NCBI GenBank assembly: GCA_005843825.1
Contig: SZXX01000001.1
Span: 21,675-85,674, forward strand
Source of the DNA: Chlorobium sp.
GTDB taxonomy: Bacteria > Bacteroidota > Chlorobiia > Chlorobiales > Chlorobiaceae
Length of the DNA stretch: 64,000 nucleotides
Reading direction: 5' to 3'
Positions 12,298 to 22,268 of this stretch are shown here, one piece after another. The notes beneath the pieces were generated by a model, which had not been told where the DNA came from, did no database searches, and saw only the letters and a program-made list of their open reading frames with translations. Position 1 is the stretch's first letter, and each line of letters opens with the position of its first letter. The position numbers and the translations under genes were made by a program.

Positions 12298-12534
12298 TTA
12301 ATCCTTCTTGTACGATCGGTCAAAAAAGGCATTATGCACGGGTTCTGCATCTTCGAGCAGAATTACCCGTAAATATTTACTCGCCTCAGGGATGTATGCC
12401 CATAGTTTAATTCTGCTATCAGATTGAATAATTGTCTTCTCAGGGTTTTCAATTACAAAATTAATCCACTCATCCTTAATTTCTGTGCGATCCTGTTGGT
12501 TTCTTCTATAGTTAAAGTAATCTGTTGTTTTCAT
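12298..12534 (-). CDS. DUF4258-like small protein, putative toxin
   Basis: A 78-aa protein read from the ATG at 12534 (MKTTDYFNYRR); an upstream TTG would add six residues and has no better support. The pattern of a basic helix, then VIENPEKTIIQSDSRIKLWAYIPEASKYLRVILL, then HNAFFDRSYKKD matches DUF4258 proteins, which resemble RelE-fold toxins. It is the first gene of a two-gene unit with the DUF2283 gene. The pair lies between direct repeats in an otherwise gene-poor, AT-rich stretch, suggesting insertion as a cassette. Toxicity is not shown by sequence. Confidence 0.65.
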   Translation of the reverse strand: MKTTDYFNYRRNQQDRTEIKDEWINFVIENPEKTIIQSDSRIKLWAYIPEASKYLRVILLEDAEPVHNAFFDRSYKKD

Positions 12535-12666
12535 GTTAAAATAGCCGCGCAATTACAACAGACATTAAAAGTGTGTCTTAAGTATTAAACCAGTCAAATA
12601 AAAATATAGCGAATTTATTATGACTAATCTTTTTTGTCAATAATCCGTTCTATAAGTCCTTTTCAT

Positions 12667-12692
12667 GTCATTCCGATCGAAGAGAAGGATCC
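12667..12692 (+). repeat. 26-bp dispersed repeat, right copy
   Basis: Second good copy of the 11841-11866 element, same orientation, 24 of 26 bases identical. It sits between the 5' side of the DUF4258-like gene and the 3' end of clpS. Confidence 0.7.
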
Positions 12693-12715
12693 AATGCGTC
12701 TCCACCAGGAAGCCC

Positions 12716-13033
12716 TCACCCCGTCTGTATTTCAGTTTTAAGGGCAATCTCTTCCAGAATCGCGCTCACCTTCAGGCATGTGCTCATCTGACCGAAATAG
12801 ACGATGCTCCGACCTCTGGTATGGACTTCCCATGTACACTGCTCAGCTTTCTGTCGGCTGCATTGCGTAGCCTTGATAATCTGGTCGATTACCTCGTCGA
12901 AGGAGTGCTCTTCATCATTGAACAACACGACACGGTATGCGTCAAGCGTATCAGTCCCGGAGCTTTGTTCACTCTCTTTCGTTACCTGCTCTGGTAAAGA
13001 TGCGTTCCAGCTGCTCAGAAAGGAGGAGTTCAT
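12716..13033 (-). CDS. clpS: ATP-dependent Clp protease adaptor ClpS
   Basis: ClpS delivers N-end-rule substrates to the ClpAP/ClpCP protease. The 105-aa protein has an unstructured N terminus of about 30 residues, then the ClpS core. The core runs [21 protein letters not shown], then [24 protein letters not shown]. The N-degron pocket residues (N-D-E-E and the two histidines) are conserved in type. It stands alone on the minus strand between the DUF4258 cassette and the LD-carboxypeptidase gene. Confidence 0.93.
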   Translation of the reverse strand: MNSSFLSSWNASLPEQVTKESEQSSGTDTLDAYRVVLFNDEEHSFDEVIDQIIKATQCSRQKAEQCTWEVHTRGRSIVYFGQMSTCLKVSAILEEIALKTEIQTG

Positions 13034-13115
13034 GGTTATTCCGTTCTATCGTTTTAAAACTGTAAAATAGGAAATGCATTCCTAAAGATGCAAGAGCGGC
13101 GGATATTCAGGAGGG

Positions 13116-14060
13116 TTATTCAATAACAGGCTCGAGTGCGCCGAGCGAAAAAGTACCGTTCGATGATATTTTCAGTTTAAAGCGGGCACCGACAGGGATG
13201 GTCATCAGATCCTGAATGTGGCCGTAGGAGAGGCCTGAAAGAGTCGCAGCATGGTTGTTGAGTGTGCGGTAATATTCTAAAACCCTGTTCATTCGTTCAT
13301 CATCACCGTTTTTTTCCGGTTCTCCGGAGAATTGGCCAAAAAGGATGGCGCTGCACTGCGACAGAAGGTTTGCATTGTTAAGATGCGAAAGCATTCGGTC
13401 GATGCGGTATGCAGCCTCGTTGATGTCTTCCAGAAAAAGAAGCGTGTTATTGAAGGATGGAAGAAAGGGAGTTCCGATCATGGAGGAGAGTACAGAAAGG
13501 TTTCCTCCGATAAGCTGCCCTTCCGCAAAGCCCTCTCTAATGCAGGTGATGGGATGACTTTCATGGTTCTGAAGCGACAGGGCATATCCCGGAGAGGTAA
13601 GTATACCCCAGAAATGCTCTTCAGTATACGGTGTTGGAGAGTGGAGCTCAGTGGCAAGCATGGGGCCGGAAAAACTTATCAGGCCGGTCTTGGCATACAG
13701 GGCAAGAGAGAGAGCTGTAATATCGGAATACCCTGCAAGGATTTTCGGGTTGGCCGCTATCAGGCTGTAATCGATGTTGTTCAAGAGGCGCGCTGCTCCA
13801 GCTCCTCCTCTCAGACAGAATATTGCCTGCACTGAAGGGTCGCTGAACATGTCGTGAATATCGTGCAGTTTCTCCTTGTCGGCAACTGCCGGATCGGGAT
13901 CAATGCGGTTCAGGTGGAGAGATGGCTTGACGTTATAGCCGTTTTTTTCCAGATAGCTTACCGCCAACCCGATTTTTTCAGGATAAGCGCAATGTGAAGA
14001 AGGGGAGATAAGTCCGATTGTATCTCCCTTGCGCAGGGCTTTTGGCGTGAGGTTTTTCAT
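13116..14060 (-). CDS. LD-carboxypeptidase, peptidase family S66
   Basis: Serine carboxypeptidase of the S66 (LdcA/MccF) family; LdcA removes the terminal D-Ala from murein tetrapeptides during recycling. The N terminus reads KGDTIGLISPSS. The nucleophile elbow is in LAGYSDITAL (about residue 110). Further conserved blocks are GNLSVLSSMIGTPF and LFLEDINEAAYRIDRML, and the Glu/His end of the charge relay is in GLSYGHIQDLMTIPVG. Length of 314 aa is normal. The start is taken as ATG 14060; ATG 14075 or GTG 14081 are in frame but lie inside the atpDC terminator stem. Whether it cuts murein or a microcin-like conjugate is undecided. Confidence 0.88.
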   Translation of the reverse strand: MKNLTPKALRKGDTIGLISPSSHCAYPEKIGLAVSYLEKNGYNVKPSLHLNRIDPDPAVADKEKLHDIHDMFSDPSVQAIFCLRGGAGAARLLNNIDYSLIAANPKILAGYSDITALSLALYAKTGLISFSGPMLATELHSPTPYTEEHFWGILTSPGYALSLQNHESHPITCIREGFAEGQLIGGNLSVLSSMIGTPFLPSFNNTLLFLEDINEAAYRIDRMLSHLNNANLLSQCSAILFGQFSGEPEKNGDDERMNRVLEYYRTLNNHAATLSGLSYGHIQDLMTIPVGARFKLKISSNGTFSLGALEPVIE

Positions 14061-14066
14061 AAAACA

Positions 14067-14104
14067 AAAAAACATCAGCACCCGTGAGGATACTGATGTT
14101 TTTT
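14067..14104 (-). terminator. Intrinsic terminator of atpDC
   Basis: Twelve-bp perfect stem (AAAAAACATCAG at 14067-14078 with its complement at 14093-14104) around a 14-base loop, with T-rich sequence after the stem on the minus strand. It lies 20 bases past the atpC stop and directly before the LD-carboxypeptidase start. Confidence 0.8.
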
Positions 14105-14124
14105 ATTCATTCATTGGCATGAAT

Positions 14125-14391
14125 TCAGGAAATAGTTTCAGTCAGCAGAATGGCTTTGTTGCTGCTGACTTCCAGAAAGCCGTCCGAGATGGAAAATGAT
14201 TGTTCGGTGCGATCTGCCAGAGCAAGTTTTACCTTGCCGTTTTTCAGTGAGGAGAGCAGGGGTGCATGGTTTTTCAGTATCTGAAATTGACCGTCTTCTC
14301 CTGGTGCTGTTACACTGACAACCTCCCCGGAAAAATAGAGCTTCTGGGGAGTGACGATCTCTATATTGAACCCTTTATCGGAATTCGCCAT
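14125..14391 (-). CDS. atpC: F1Fo ATP synthase epsilon subunit
   Basis: Epsilon subunit of the F1 sector, which couples rotation and inhibits ATP hydrolysis. At 88 aa it consists only of the N-terminal beta-sandwich domain ([40 protein letters not shown], here seen in pieces). The C-terminal two-helix inhibitory hairpin found in longer epsilons is missing. This short form is usual in Chlorobi and Bacteroidetes as far as I recall. It follows atpD with a 14-base gap and is closed by a strong terminator. Confidence 0.94.
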   Translation of the reverse strand: MANSDKGFNIEIVTPQKLYFSGEVVSVTAPGEDGQFQILKNHAPLLSSLKNGKVKLALADRTEQSFSISDGFLEVSSNKAILLTETIS

Positions 14392-14405
14392 GATTCTTGC
14401 TAAGT

Positions 14406-15815
<1,410 letters not shown>

Positions 15816-15921
15816 TTATAGAGTAATCAAACGTTCAGGCATCCATTCAAAGAGTGGGGGCCCTTTTTTATTCGGGAATTATGGTTCAGATCATCCCGTT
15901 GCAATGGCAGTTCATGAAACG

Positions 15922-15994
15922 AGCCACCTGAGGGAGTCGAACCCACGACCTACTATTTACGAAACAGTTGCTCTACCAACTGAGCTAAGGTGGC
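15922..15994 (-). tRNA. tRNA-Thr (anticodon CGU)
   Basis: Cloverleaf on the minus strand. Acceptor GCCACCT pairs with AGGTGGC. The D arm is GCTC...GAGC. The anticodon stem ACTGT/ATAGT carries the loop TTCGTAA, giving anticodon CGU for ACG codons. The T arm is GTGGG-TTCGACT-CCCTC, with one wobble. The 3' CCA is not encoded; the discriminator base reads U. Confidence 0.93.
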
Positions 15995-16146
15995 TTAAGC
16001 GTATAAAACAAATCAAGCCGAAATATAATTTTTTTGATAAAGAAACACAAAGATAAATACATCCCATTTATAGCTTTCAAAAAAAAGAAGAATTGTATAT
16101 TAAGAAGGAAGTATGTAGTCTTGTTGCTTTTTTTAACTGGAACTGA

Positions 16147-16710
16147 GTGAGAAAAATGATGAAGATGATGAAGATGGTGAGGTATTCTGTACGCGCAGTT
16201 ATGGTTGGTTGTTTTTTGTGGGTGGCTTTAGCCGGGTCGCTGTTTGCTGCACCTTCTGCAGATACTCCTCCTCCGGTTCCGGCTTTTTCGGTTGTATCTC
16301 TTGATGGAAAAGCTGTAGGCTCCACAACCCTGACAGGAACAACATATATCGTCAATTTCTTTGCATCCTGGTGCCCGCCATGCCGTTCAGAAATTCCTGA
16401 TATGGTTGCTCTTCAGAATCAGTATGGTCGTAAAGGCTTTACGTTTATCGGTGTAGCTGTCAATGAAACCGAACCGACGATCAGGGCGTTCATCAAAAAA
16501 AATCAGATTTCCTATCCTGTCGTCATGGCTAATGAGCAGATAGTCAATGCTTTCAGCCGATATGTAGATGGCGGCATACGTGCAATTCCAACCTCTTTTG
16601 TTGTAAACTCTTCAGGCCGGATTACCCAGGTTATTACCGGGGCAAGAAGTAAAGAGGTTTTTGAAAAAATAATTCTTGATACTGTCAGGAAACAGAAGAC
16701 CAATAAATAA
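16147..16710 (+). CDS. TlpA/ResA-type periplasmic thioredoxin-like protein
   Basis: Thiol-disulfide oxidoreductase, probably periplasmic. A basic start and hydrophobic stretch (AVMVGCFLWVALAGSLFAAP) form a signal peptide ending near residue 36. The thioredoxin fold follows, with the active site NFFASWCPPCRSEIP at about residue 75 and the cis-Pro in AIPTSFVVNSSG. The WCPPC motif is typical of TlpA/ResA/CcmG reductases that keep cytochrome c apo-sites or other periplasmic thiols reduced. GTG 16147 or ATG 16156 could be the start. A hairpin with T-run follows 72 bases downstream, before pckG. The exact substrate is unknown. Confidence 0.87.
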   Translation: MRKMMKMMKMVRYSVRAVMVGCFLWVALAGSLFAAPSADTPPPVPAFSVVSLDGKAVGSTTLTGTTYIVNFFASWCPPCRSEIPDMVALQNQYGRKGFTFIGVAVNETEPTIRAFIKKNQISYPVVMANEQIVNAFSRYVDGGIRAIPTSFVVNSSGRITQVITGARSKEVFEKIILDTVRKQKTNK

Positions 16711-16782
16711 AGCCCTCATCAGATGATTGATGGTTGTCAGACCCGGATGATGGTTACAATCCGGACATATTGTTTTCTTATA

Positions 16783-16817
16783 CGTCCGTAGCCACTGGTG
16801 GTTGCGGGCGTTTTTTT
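16783..16817 (+). terminator. Hairpin with T7 between the thioredoxin gene and pckG
   Basis: Eleven-bp stem with some G-T pairs (CGTCCGTAGCC / GGTTGCGGGCG, loop ACTGGT) followed by TTTTTTT at 16811-16817. It ends 31 bases before the pckG ATG. A second smaller hairpin, CCGGAT-N10-ATCCGG, lies at 16743-16764. The structure either terminates the thioredoxin message or acts as an attenuator in the pckG leader. Confidence 0.65.
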
Positions 16818-16848
16818 GTATAACCGTTAGCCCAAAAAAAGAAAGATC

Positions 16849-18714
16849 ATGACGTTAATTCAGATTAATCCTCCGGATTATGTGAAAAACAAAAAACTGA
16901 TTCAGTGGGTACAGCAGACCGCTGATCTTTGTCGTCCAAATTCTGTTCACTGGTGCGATGGTACTCAGGAAGAGTACGATACCCTTTGTCAGCAGATGGT
17001 GAAGAGTGGTACATTCATCAAGCTTAACGAAGAAAAACGTCCGAACAGCTATCTCTGCCGTTCGGATCCGAGCGATGTCGCCAGAGTTGAGGACCGGACC
17101 TACATCTGCAGTCTCCGTCGTCAGGATGCAGGGCCAACCAACAACTGGGTTGCACCCAAAGAGATGAAAGAGACTCTCAACGAGCTTTTCACCGGTTGTA
17201 TGGAAGGCAGAACCATGTATGTCATTCCGTTCAGCATGGGGCCTCTCGGCTCGCATATTGCCCATATCGGCGTTGAAATTTCCGATTCTCCTTATGTCGC
17301 GACCAACATGCGCATCATGACGAGAATGGGCCGCAAGGTTATGGATCTGCTTGGTGAAACCAAAGATTTTGTTCCTTGTCTGCACTCTGTCGGAGCCCCG
17401 CTTGAGCCCGGTGCAATAGATGTTCCCTGGCCATGCAATGGCAAGAAATATATAGTGCATTTCCCTGAAGAGCGCTCAATTGTCTCTTACGGAAGCGGGT
17501 ATGGCGGTAATGCACTGCTTGGCAAAAAATGTTTTGCGTTGCGTATTGCATCTTCAATGGCTCGTGATGAAGGCTGGCTTGCCGAACACATGCTGATTCT
17601 CGGTCTTGAATCACCTGAAGGCGAAAAAACCTATGTCGGAGCTGCATTCCCGAGTGCATGCGGTAAAACAAACTTTGCAATGCTTATCCCGCCTAACTCT
17701 TTTGATGGCTGGAAAGTAACAACTATCGGTGACGATATTGCCTGGATCAAGCCGGGTGAAGATGGCCGCCTTCATGCGATCAACCCCGAATATGGCTTTT
17801 TCGGTGTTGCTCCGGGTACGTCGGACCAATCAAATCCGAATGCCATGGCATCTCTATCGAGGAACAGTATTTTCACAAACGTTGCCATGACTCCGGAAGG
17901 AGATGTCTGGTGGGAAGGAATGACAAAAGTTCCGCCTGCTGAGCTTATCGATTGGCAGGGTAATCGCTGGACTCCTGATTGCGGAAGAGTTTCTTCTCAT
18001 CCTAATGCCCGATTCACCTCACCGGCAAGTCAGTGTCCTTCGCTTGATCCCGACTGGGAAAATCCAGTTGGAGTGCCGATCAGTGCCTTTATTTTCGGCG
18101 GGCGCCGAGGCGATACGGTTCCTCTTGTCTATCAGTCTGCAAACTGGAATTTCGGTGTATATCTTGCGGCTACAATGGGTTCAGAAAAAACTGCTGCCGC
18201 CGCCGGTACGATTGGAGATGTTCGCCGCGATCCTTTTGCCATGATTCCTTTCTGCGGTTACCACATGGGAGATTACTTCAATCACTGGCTCCATGTTGGG
18301 CGTACTCTTCAGGAACCGCCAAGAATTTTCGGTGTCAACTGGTTCCGGAAAGATGAAAACGGCAAGTTCCTCTGGCCGGGCTTCGGCGAGAATATGCGCG
18401 TACTGCAATGGATTGTCGGTCGTGTTCGTGGACATGCTGCCGCAGTGGAAAGTCCGCTCGGCTGGATGCCGAAGTATGAGTCGATCAATTGGACCGGTCT
18501 GGATGAAATGACTTCAGAAAAGTTTTCTAAACTGATGTCGGTGGATCGTGAAGCATGGAAGAAAGAGCTTCTTTCGCATGAAGAGCTTTTTGCCATGATT
18601 TATGACAGACTGCCCAAAGAGTTTACCCATATCAGGGAACTGATGCTTTCAACGCTCTGGATGTCTCCAAGGCACTGGTCACTCGCCCCTGAAGATTATT
18701 CTCATGACAACTGA
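16849..18714 (+). CDS. pckG: Phosphoenolpyruvate carboxykinase (GTP)
   Basis: Interconverts oxaloacetate + GTP and PEP + CO2 + GDP. In a reductive-TCA autotroph it links C4 acids to gluconeogenesis or anaplerosis. The 621-aa length and motifs are of the GTP type. They include [22 protein letters not shown], shown here only as its core GGNALLGKK, and the P-loop-like [11 protein letters not shown] with the reactive Cys (about residue 265). TIGDDIAWI (metal and nucleotide site) and [12 protein letters not shown] also fit. C-terminal RPTIH-type sequence is replaced by a normal [10 protein letters not shown] end. The gene is flanked by a leader hairpin and a strong downstream terminator, so it appears monocistronic. 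Confidence 0.97.
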   Translation: MTLIQINPPDYVKNKKLIQWVQQTADLCRPNSVHWCDGTQEEYDTLCQQMVKSGTFIKLNEEKRPNSYLCRSDPSDVARVEDRTYICSLRRQDAGPTNNWVAPKEMKETLNELFTGCMEGRTMYVIPFSMGPLGSHIAHIGVEISDSPYVATNMRIMTRMGRKVMDLLGETKDFVPCLHSVGAPLEPGAIDVPWPCNGKKYIVHFPEERSIVSYGSGYGGNALLGKKCFALRIASSMARDEGWLAEHMLILGLESPEGEKTYVGAAFPSACGKTNFAMLIPPNSFDGWKVTTIGDDIAWIKPGEDGRLHAINPEYGFFGVAPGTSDQSNPNAMASLSRNSIFTNVAMTPEGDVWWEGMTKVPPAELIDWQGNRWTPDCGRVSSHPNARFTSPASQCPSLDPDWENPVGVPISAFIFGGRRGDTVPLVYQSANWNFGVYLAATMGSEKTAAAAGTIGDVRRDPFAMIPFCGYHMGDYFNHWLHVGRTLQEPPRIFGVNWFRKDENGKFLWPGFGENMRVLQWIVGRVRGHAAAVESPLGWMPKYESINWTGLDEMTSEKFSKLMSVDREAWKKELLSHEELFAMIYDRLPKEFTHIRELMLSTLWMSPRHWSLAPEDYSHDN

Positions 18715-18729
18715 TCTTAAGTGGAATTA

Positions 18730-18773
18730 ATTAAACAGAGAAGGCGCCATCAAAGGCGCCTTCTCTGTTTAAT
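18730..18773. terminator. Bidirectional terminator between pckG and the dodecin gene
   Basis: Nineteen-bp perfect inverted repeat (core AGAGAAGGCGCC / GGCGCCTTCTCT) around a 6-base loop at 18749-18754, with A- and T-rich flanks on both sides. It lies 16 bases after the pckG stop and just past the 3' end of the convergent dodecin gene, so it can serve both. Confidence 0.92.
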
Positions 18774-18789
18774 CATAAAAATCACCTTA

Positions 18790-19002
18790 TTAATGCTCGT
18801 CAAGGGTGAAGCCGATTTTTATGGTAACCTGCCAGTAGACAAGTTTCTGGTTTTCAACATGGCCACGGGTCTCGACTATTTCAACCCACTTGATATTTCT
18901 GATTGATTCAGAAGCTTTGGCAACAGCATTATTGACTGCTTCTTCAATGCTTGTCGGCGAAGAACCTACAATTTCGATTTTCTTATAAATGTGAGCGCTC
19001 AT
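18790..19002 (-). CDS. Dodecin family flavin-binding protein
   Basis: Small (70 aa) protein that forms dodecameric shells storing or buffering flavins. The whole sequence matches the family: KKIEIVGSSPTSIEEAVNNAV, then RNIKWVEIVETRGHVEN and VYWQVTIKIGFTLD. The tryptophan of KWVE stacks on the flavin isoalloxazine rings in known dodecins. It is convergent with pckG and probably transcribed alone. Confidence 0.92.
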   Translation of the reverse strand: MSAHIYKKIEIVGSSPTSIEEAVNNAVAKASESIRNIKWVEIVETRGHVENQKLVYWQVTIKIGFTLDEH

Positions 19003-19224
19003 GGCGTATCATTGTTTAAGTGCTTTAAAAAAAGAAAGGTACACGTAAGGTGACGCATGCGTCAGGTCAGCACCAATATTAGCAATTAAGGTGAAATCTT
19101 CAAAACAGCCTTTCTCGGGTAGCGTGTTGTTGGAATAAAGATAATCGGGAGTTGTCCCATGGAGGGTGCGGCCCGGAACAACCGTAAAACTGATGATTGT
19201 TCCGGGCAAGTAGAGGTCTGGTGG

Positions 19225-19770
19225 TTACACTCCCAGAGAGTGGAACAGAAGCGGCAGGGCGCAGAGAGCGATTGCAATATTGGTTGCGCCGCAGATTTTA
19301 GTGATGAGTGTATTCTGCTTGTACCAGGCAAACGGAAGCAGAATGGTCAGTACGTTGATAAGCAGAAGAACCGTGCCTAAAGGCCATATTTTCCCCATCA
19401 GGATCGCTTTGTAGCTGAACACAGCCGTGATGAAAAAGATACCGAGAAACAGGTGGGCGTATATTTTTTTGTCCCCGGGATTGTAGAAATGCATGGCCAC
19501 AACTACCCAGAACAAGCCGTACGTGGCAAAGATCGTCCCGATGTAGATTCTGGCTTCAGGCGGCATCCCCACATCGAACAGATAGAGGAAGGCTGCAGTG
19601 AAAAGCTGAGCGAATCCGCCGAAGTAAAGTGCAATATGGGCAAGATTTCTTCCCAGTTTCGCATGATCAGTCTCCTTGTCCAGCCCGAATCCCAGCTGTT
19701 CAAGCCCAAAAACCCAGACAGTGACGATAAGTCCAAATAACCCGATAGCTTCCGGATTAACTGCATTCAT
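19225..19770 (-). CDS. Acetate-uptake family membrane protein (GPR1/FUN34/YaaH)
   Basis: A 181-aa protein with six predicted membrane helices. The N-terminal NPEAIGLFGLIVTVWVFG matches the NP-x-P-GL signature of the family, and GGFAQLFTAAFLYLF and TYGLFWVVVAMHFY match its later blocks. Known members (SatP/YaaH) move acetate or succinate with protons. The start is set at ATG 19770 because an AAAGGAG site precedes it; a TTG 23 codons upstream is less likely. Green sulfur bacteria co-assimilate acetate, which fits, but substrate is inference. Between 19003 and 19224 I see no gene. Confidence 0.8.
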   Translation of the reverse strand: MNAVNPEAIGLFGLIVTVWVFGLEQLGFGLDKETDHAKLGRNLAHIALYFGGFAQLFTAAFLYLFDVGMPPEARIYIGTIFATYGLFWVVVAMHFYNPGDKKIYAHLFLGIFFITAVFSYKAILMGKIWPLGTVLLLINVLTILLPFAWYKQNTLITKICGATNIAIALCALPLLFHSLGV

Positions 19771-19959
19771 TGGTGGAGCTCCTTTTGGTTTTAGTTTCCA
19801 ACTGTTAATGCCGTCCGGTGGTCGCAACGGCTGCGTCAATGTACTGCTATTCTTTTTTAAAGAATAACACTATTGTAAGATGCTATCGTGTCACGTTTGT
19901 CGCGTTCTTTTAATACCTTTGATCTTTGAAAAAGAGATAACTGAAGATGTTTTGTTGCG

Positions 19960-21270
19960 ATGCCGATAGATACTGAAGAACCCACGATAAAAAATCCGGA
20001 AAAGCCGGAACTTCAAACGAAAAAAGGAGTGTCAGGACAATTGCTTTCAGCTTTTCCTGCATTTCAGAGCCGGAATTTTCGTCGTTATTTCCCAGGGCAG
20101 GTTATTTCCATGATCGGTACATGGATACAGATGGTGGCGCAGGGCTGGCTGGTGCTTGAAATTACCGGTTCGGCATTTGACGTCGGAGTTGTTGCTGCGG
20201 CCTCGACCCTGCCAACGCTCTTTCTCTCTCTCTTTGGGGGTGTTATTGTCGATCGCTATTCGAAGCGCACGATTCTCCTCTGGACCCAGTCAGCGGCAAT
20301 GATACTTGCCTTTATCCTTGGTGTTTTTGCGGTGACAGGTACTGTTACTATCTGGATCATTATTGTACTCTCCTTTCTTCTCGGTTGTGTCAACGCGCTC
20401 AATGTTCCTGCACTCCAGGCTTTTCTCAGTGAAATAGTTGAAAGGGAGGATCTGGCATCAGCCATAGCGATGAATTCGGCGATCTATAACGTCTCAAGGG
20501 TTATCGGGCCGGCTATTGCAGGATTTCTTATTTCAGCCGCAGGGTCTGGCGTTGCTTTTCTTGTCAACGGAGTCAGCTTTTTTGCTGTTATTCTCTCCCT
20601 TCTTTCCATGAAGGATCTCTCCGAAAAAATTAGAGAGATAAATCCTGTTCATCCGCTTCAGTCTATCAGGGAAGGGCTGAAATATTCATGGGATCATCCG
20701 TTGATACGAACTGTAGTTTTATTTATAGCAGTAATTGCAATTTTTGCGTGGTCTTATGTCACCATGCTTCCGGTGATTGCAAAACAGACGTTCGGAATGG
20801 ATGCTTCCGGTCTTGGGTATCTTTACGGCGTTTCCGGTCTTGGTTCCGTTATTGGTACCGTGGTTGTCTCCATATACTCCAAAAAAATCGACCCCCTCTT
20901 TTTTATTGCAGGCGGAAATATCCTTTTCGCTCTTGCCTTGATCGGGTTTACGTTTACAACCATTCTGCCTGTGGCACTGTTCTTTCTTTTTATCGCAGGC
21001 TTCGGACTTGTTGCCGCCGTTTCAACCATGAGCGCTACAATTCAGAGTACAGTTGACGATCGTTTCCGGGGAAGAGTGATGAGTCTTTATATGATGGTAT
21101 TCATGGGGTTCATGCCGATCGGCAACGTTGAGATCGGCTATCTGTCGGAACACTTCGGCACAGGACTTGCCATCCGCACAGGATGTATCGTCACAATCCT
21201 CGCCTCATTATTTCTTATCTACTCAAGTAGAAGTGTCCGCACAGCCTACCAACGTTATAAAGCACTGTAA
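19960..21270 (+). CDS. MFS transporter, EntS/MFS_3-like
   Basis: Twelve-helix major facilitator protein of 436 aa. After a polar N terminus of about 35 residues it reads FQSRNFRRYFPGQVISMIGTW, typical of the MFS_3 (enterobactin-exporter-like) branch. The loop 2-3 motif is present as GGVIVDRYSKRTILLW. The second half opens with SIREGLKYSWDHPLIRTVVLF. Members export siderophores, drugs or metabolites; nothing nearby identifies the substrate. It is the last intact core gene before the decayed island. Confidence 0.88.
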   Translation: MPIDTEEPTIKNPEKPELQTKKGVSGQLLSAFPAFQSRNFRRYFPGQVISMIGTWIQMVAQGWLVLEITGSAFDVGVVAAASTLPTLFLSLFGGVIVDRYSKRTILLWTQSAAMILAFILGVFAVTGTVTIWIIIVLSFLLGCVNALNVPALQAFLSEIVEREDLASAIAMNSAIYNVSRVIGPAIAGFLISAAGSGVAFLVNGVSFFAVILSLLSMKDLSEKIREINPVHPLQSIREGLKYSWDHPLIRTVVLFIAVIAIFAWSYVTMLPVIAKQTFGMDASGLGYLYGVSGLGSVIGTVVVSIYSKKIDPLFFIAGGNILFALALIGFTFTTILPVALFFLFIAGFGLVAAVSTMSATIQSTVDDRFRGRVMSLYMMVFMGFMPIGNVEIGYLSEHFGTGLAIRTGCIVTILASLFLIYSSRSVRTAYQRYKAL

Positions 21271-21273
21271 AGA

Positions 21274-21450
21274 TTAGAGTGCATTGAGATCAAAGCCGTA
21301 TTTGAGGTAGCTGATCCTGTGGTTATCACTATTAATGTTTTCAATCCATGCTTTTTCCTCATGACTGATCTTGACAATTTCTTGAGTACTGCTATCGGAG
21401 AAAGTGGCAGCTACAGTTTGTAACGTACTCACTCTGAGTACCCTTGAAGG
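21274..21450 (-). pseudogene. C-terminal fragment of a Panacea (DUF4065, SocA-like) protein
   Basis: In the minus frame ending with TAA at 21274-21276, an open stretch reads in part TVAATFSDSSTQEIVKISH, then EEKAWIENINSDNHRISYLKYG. This resembles the C-terminal end of Panacea-domain antitoxins (formerly DUF4065), where a seLSHxEKAW-like block is conserved. No start or N-terminal domain remains, because the frame runs into the terminase-like fragment on the other strand at about 21450. Recognition is from motif memory only. Confidence 0.45.
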
Positions 21451-21588
21451 GGTAACGTTACAGCTGCGCTGACGAGCTGGTTTGCTGCTGCGTGGATACT
21501 TGAGCGGAAGTGGGCGGAGCGGTGGGGTCGGCGTGAGGTGCTGCCTGGGGATGAGACGGGGTTGGATACGCTGGTGGTGATTGGGTAA
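21451..21588 (+). pseudogene. C-terminal fragment of a phage terminase small subunit-like protein
   Basis: A 45-codon open stretch ending at TAA 21586-21588 contains SWFAAAWILERKWAERWGRR followed by a short acidic tail. The AAWxLERKxPExWGRR pattern is typical of small-terminase-like phage proteins. No start codon or DNA-binding domain remains. Its G-rich composition matches the large-terminase fragment at 25870 and contrasts with the AT-rich DNA between them, suggesting that both come from one prophage. Confidence 0.5.
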
Positions 21589-21631
21589 TTATTTCAAAAC
21601 CTTAATCGTGCAGGGCTTTTGAATATTGTCG

Positions 21632-21922
21632 CTAACGTGCCAACGCCCTGCTGACTGCTTCAGGTTCATGGGCAATGACGGTTAAAAGAACCCGTGCTGC
21701 CCGATCTGGTTGACGGCGTTTTTGTTCCCAATCTTGTAGTGCCCGAACATCAAAGCCAAATCGTGAAGAGAATTCGGGTTGCGTCAAACCCAAACTGGTG
21801 CGGATAGACTTGACGTCAATCTCCTCTGGAACATGCACAGTAAAGCCGTCACTCGTTTCTTCGCGTGCATAGGCTAACGCCTGGTTGGCGGACTGGATAA
21901 GTTTACTTCCTGCGTTGGACAT
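21632..21922 (-). CDS. HTH-domain antitoxin of a type II toxin-antitoxin pair
   Basis: A 96-aa protein read from ATG 21922, which has AAAGGAG upstream; the longer frame from 21955 lies inside the toxin gene. The C-terminal half is a Xre-type helix-turn-helix ([25 protein letters not shown]) with the [14 protein letters not shown] tail typical of HigA/NadS-like antitoxins. The N-terminal third probably binds the toxin. It overlaps the upstream toxin gene by 20 bp, a toxin-first order typical of higBA. It probably represses its own operon. Confidence 0.88.
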   Translation of the reverse strand: MSNAGSKLIQSANQALAYAREETSDGFTVHVPEEIDVKSIRTSLGLTQPEFSSRFGFDVRALQDWEQKRRQPDRAARVLLTVIAHEPEAVSRALAR

Positions 21923-22268
21923 AGTTTTTAACTCCTTTCTTGTAAACATCAGCAATCGATCCTAAAATCAGCTTCAGTTCATTTCTTTCGGATTGCGATA
22001 AATTGGCTCTTTCACCTTTTGAAAATATAGATAACAGGAAAACGGGCATATCTTCTCCGGCATAGAAGGTAACAACCCTGTACCCTCCGCTTTTTCCCTT
22101 TCCCCGTCCAGCAAATCGAATTTTTCGCGCCCCGCCTGTACCTTTCATTTCCACTCCGACATCAGGGGTTTGCGCTATAAAATCGACGATTGATCGACGC
22201 TCATCAGCAGTTAAACCGAGCGCTTTGGCATCGACGAGATAATCCGGCGTTTCTATAACAAGATGCAT
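21903..22268 (-). CDS. RelE/HigB-2-type toxin
   Basis: A 121-aa protein of the RelE superfamily, HigB-2 branch, mRNA interferases that cut at the ribosome. The signature is [26 protein letters not shown] followed by [29 protein letters not shown]. The KIRFA and GGYRVV strands carry the basic residues that contact RNA. The C-terminal helix region ([13 protein letters not shown]) is intact. It appears complete, so the module may be functional. It lies in the decayed island next to an IS21 fragment. Confidence 0.87.
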   Translation of the reverse strand: MHLVIETPDYLVDAKALGLTADERRSIVDFIAQTPDVGVEMKGTGGARKIRFAGRGKGKSGGYRVVTFYAGEDMPVFLLSIFSKGERANLSQSERNELKLILGSIADVYKKGVKNYVQRRK

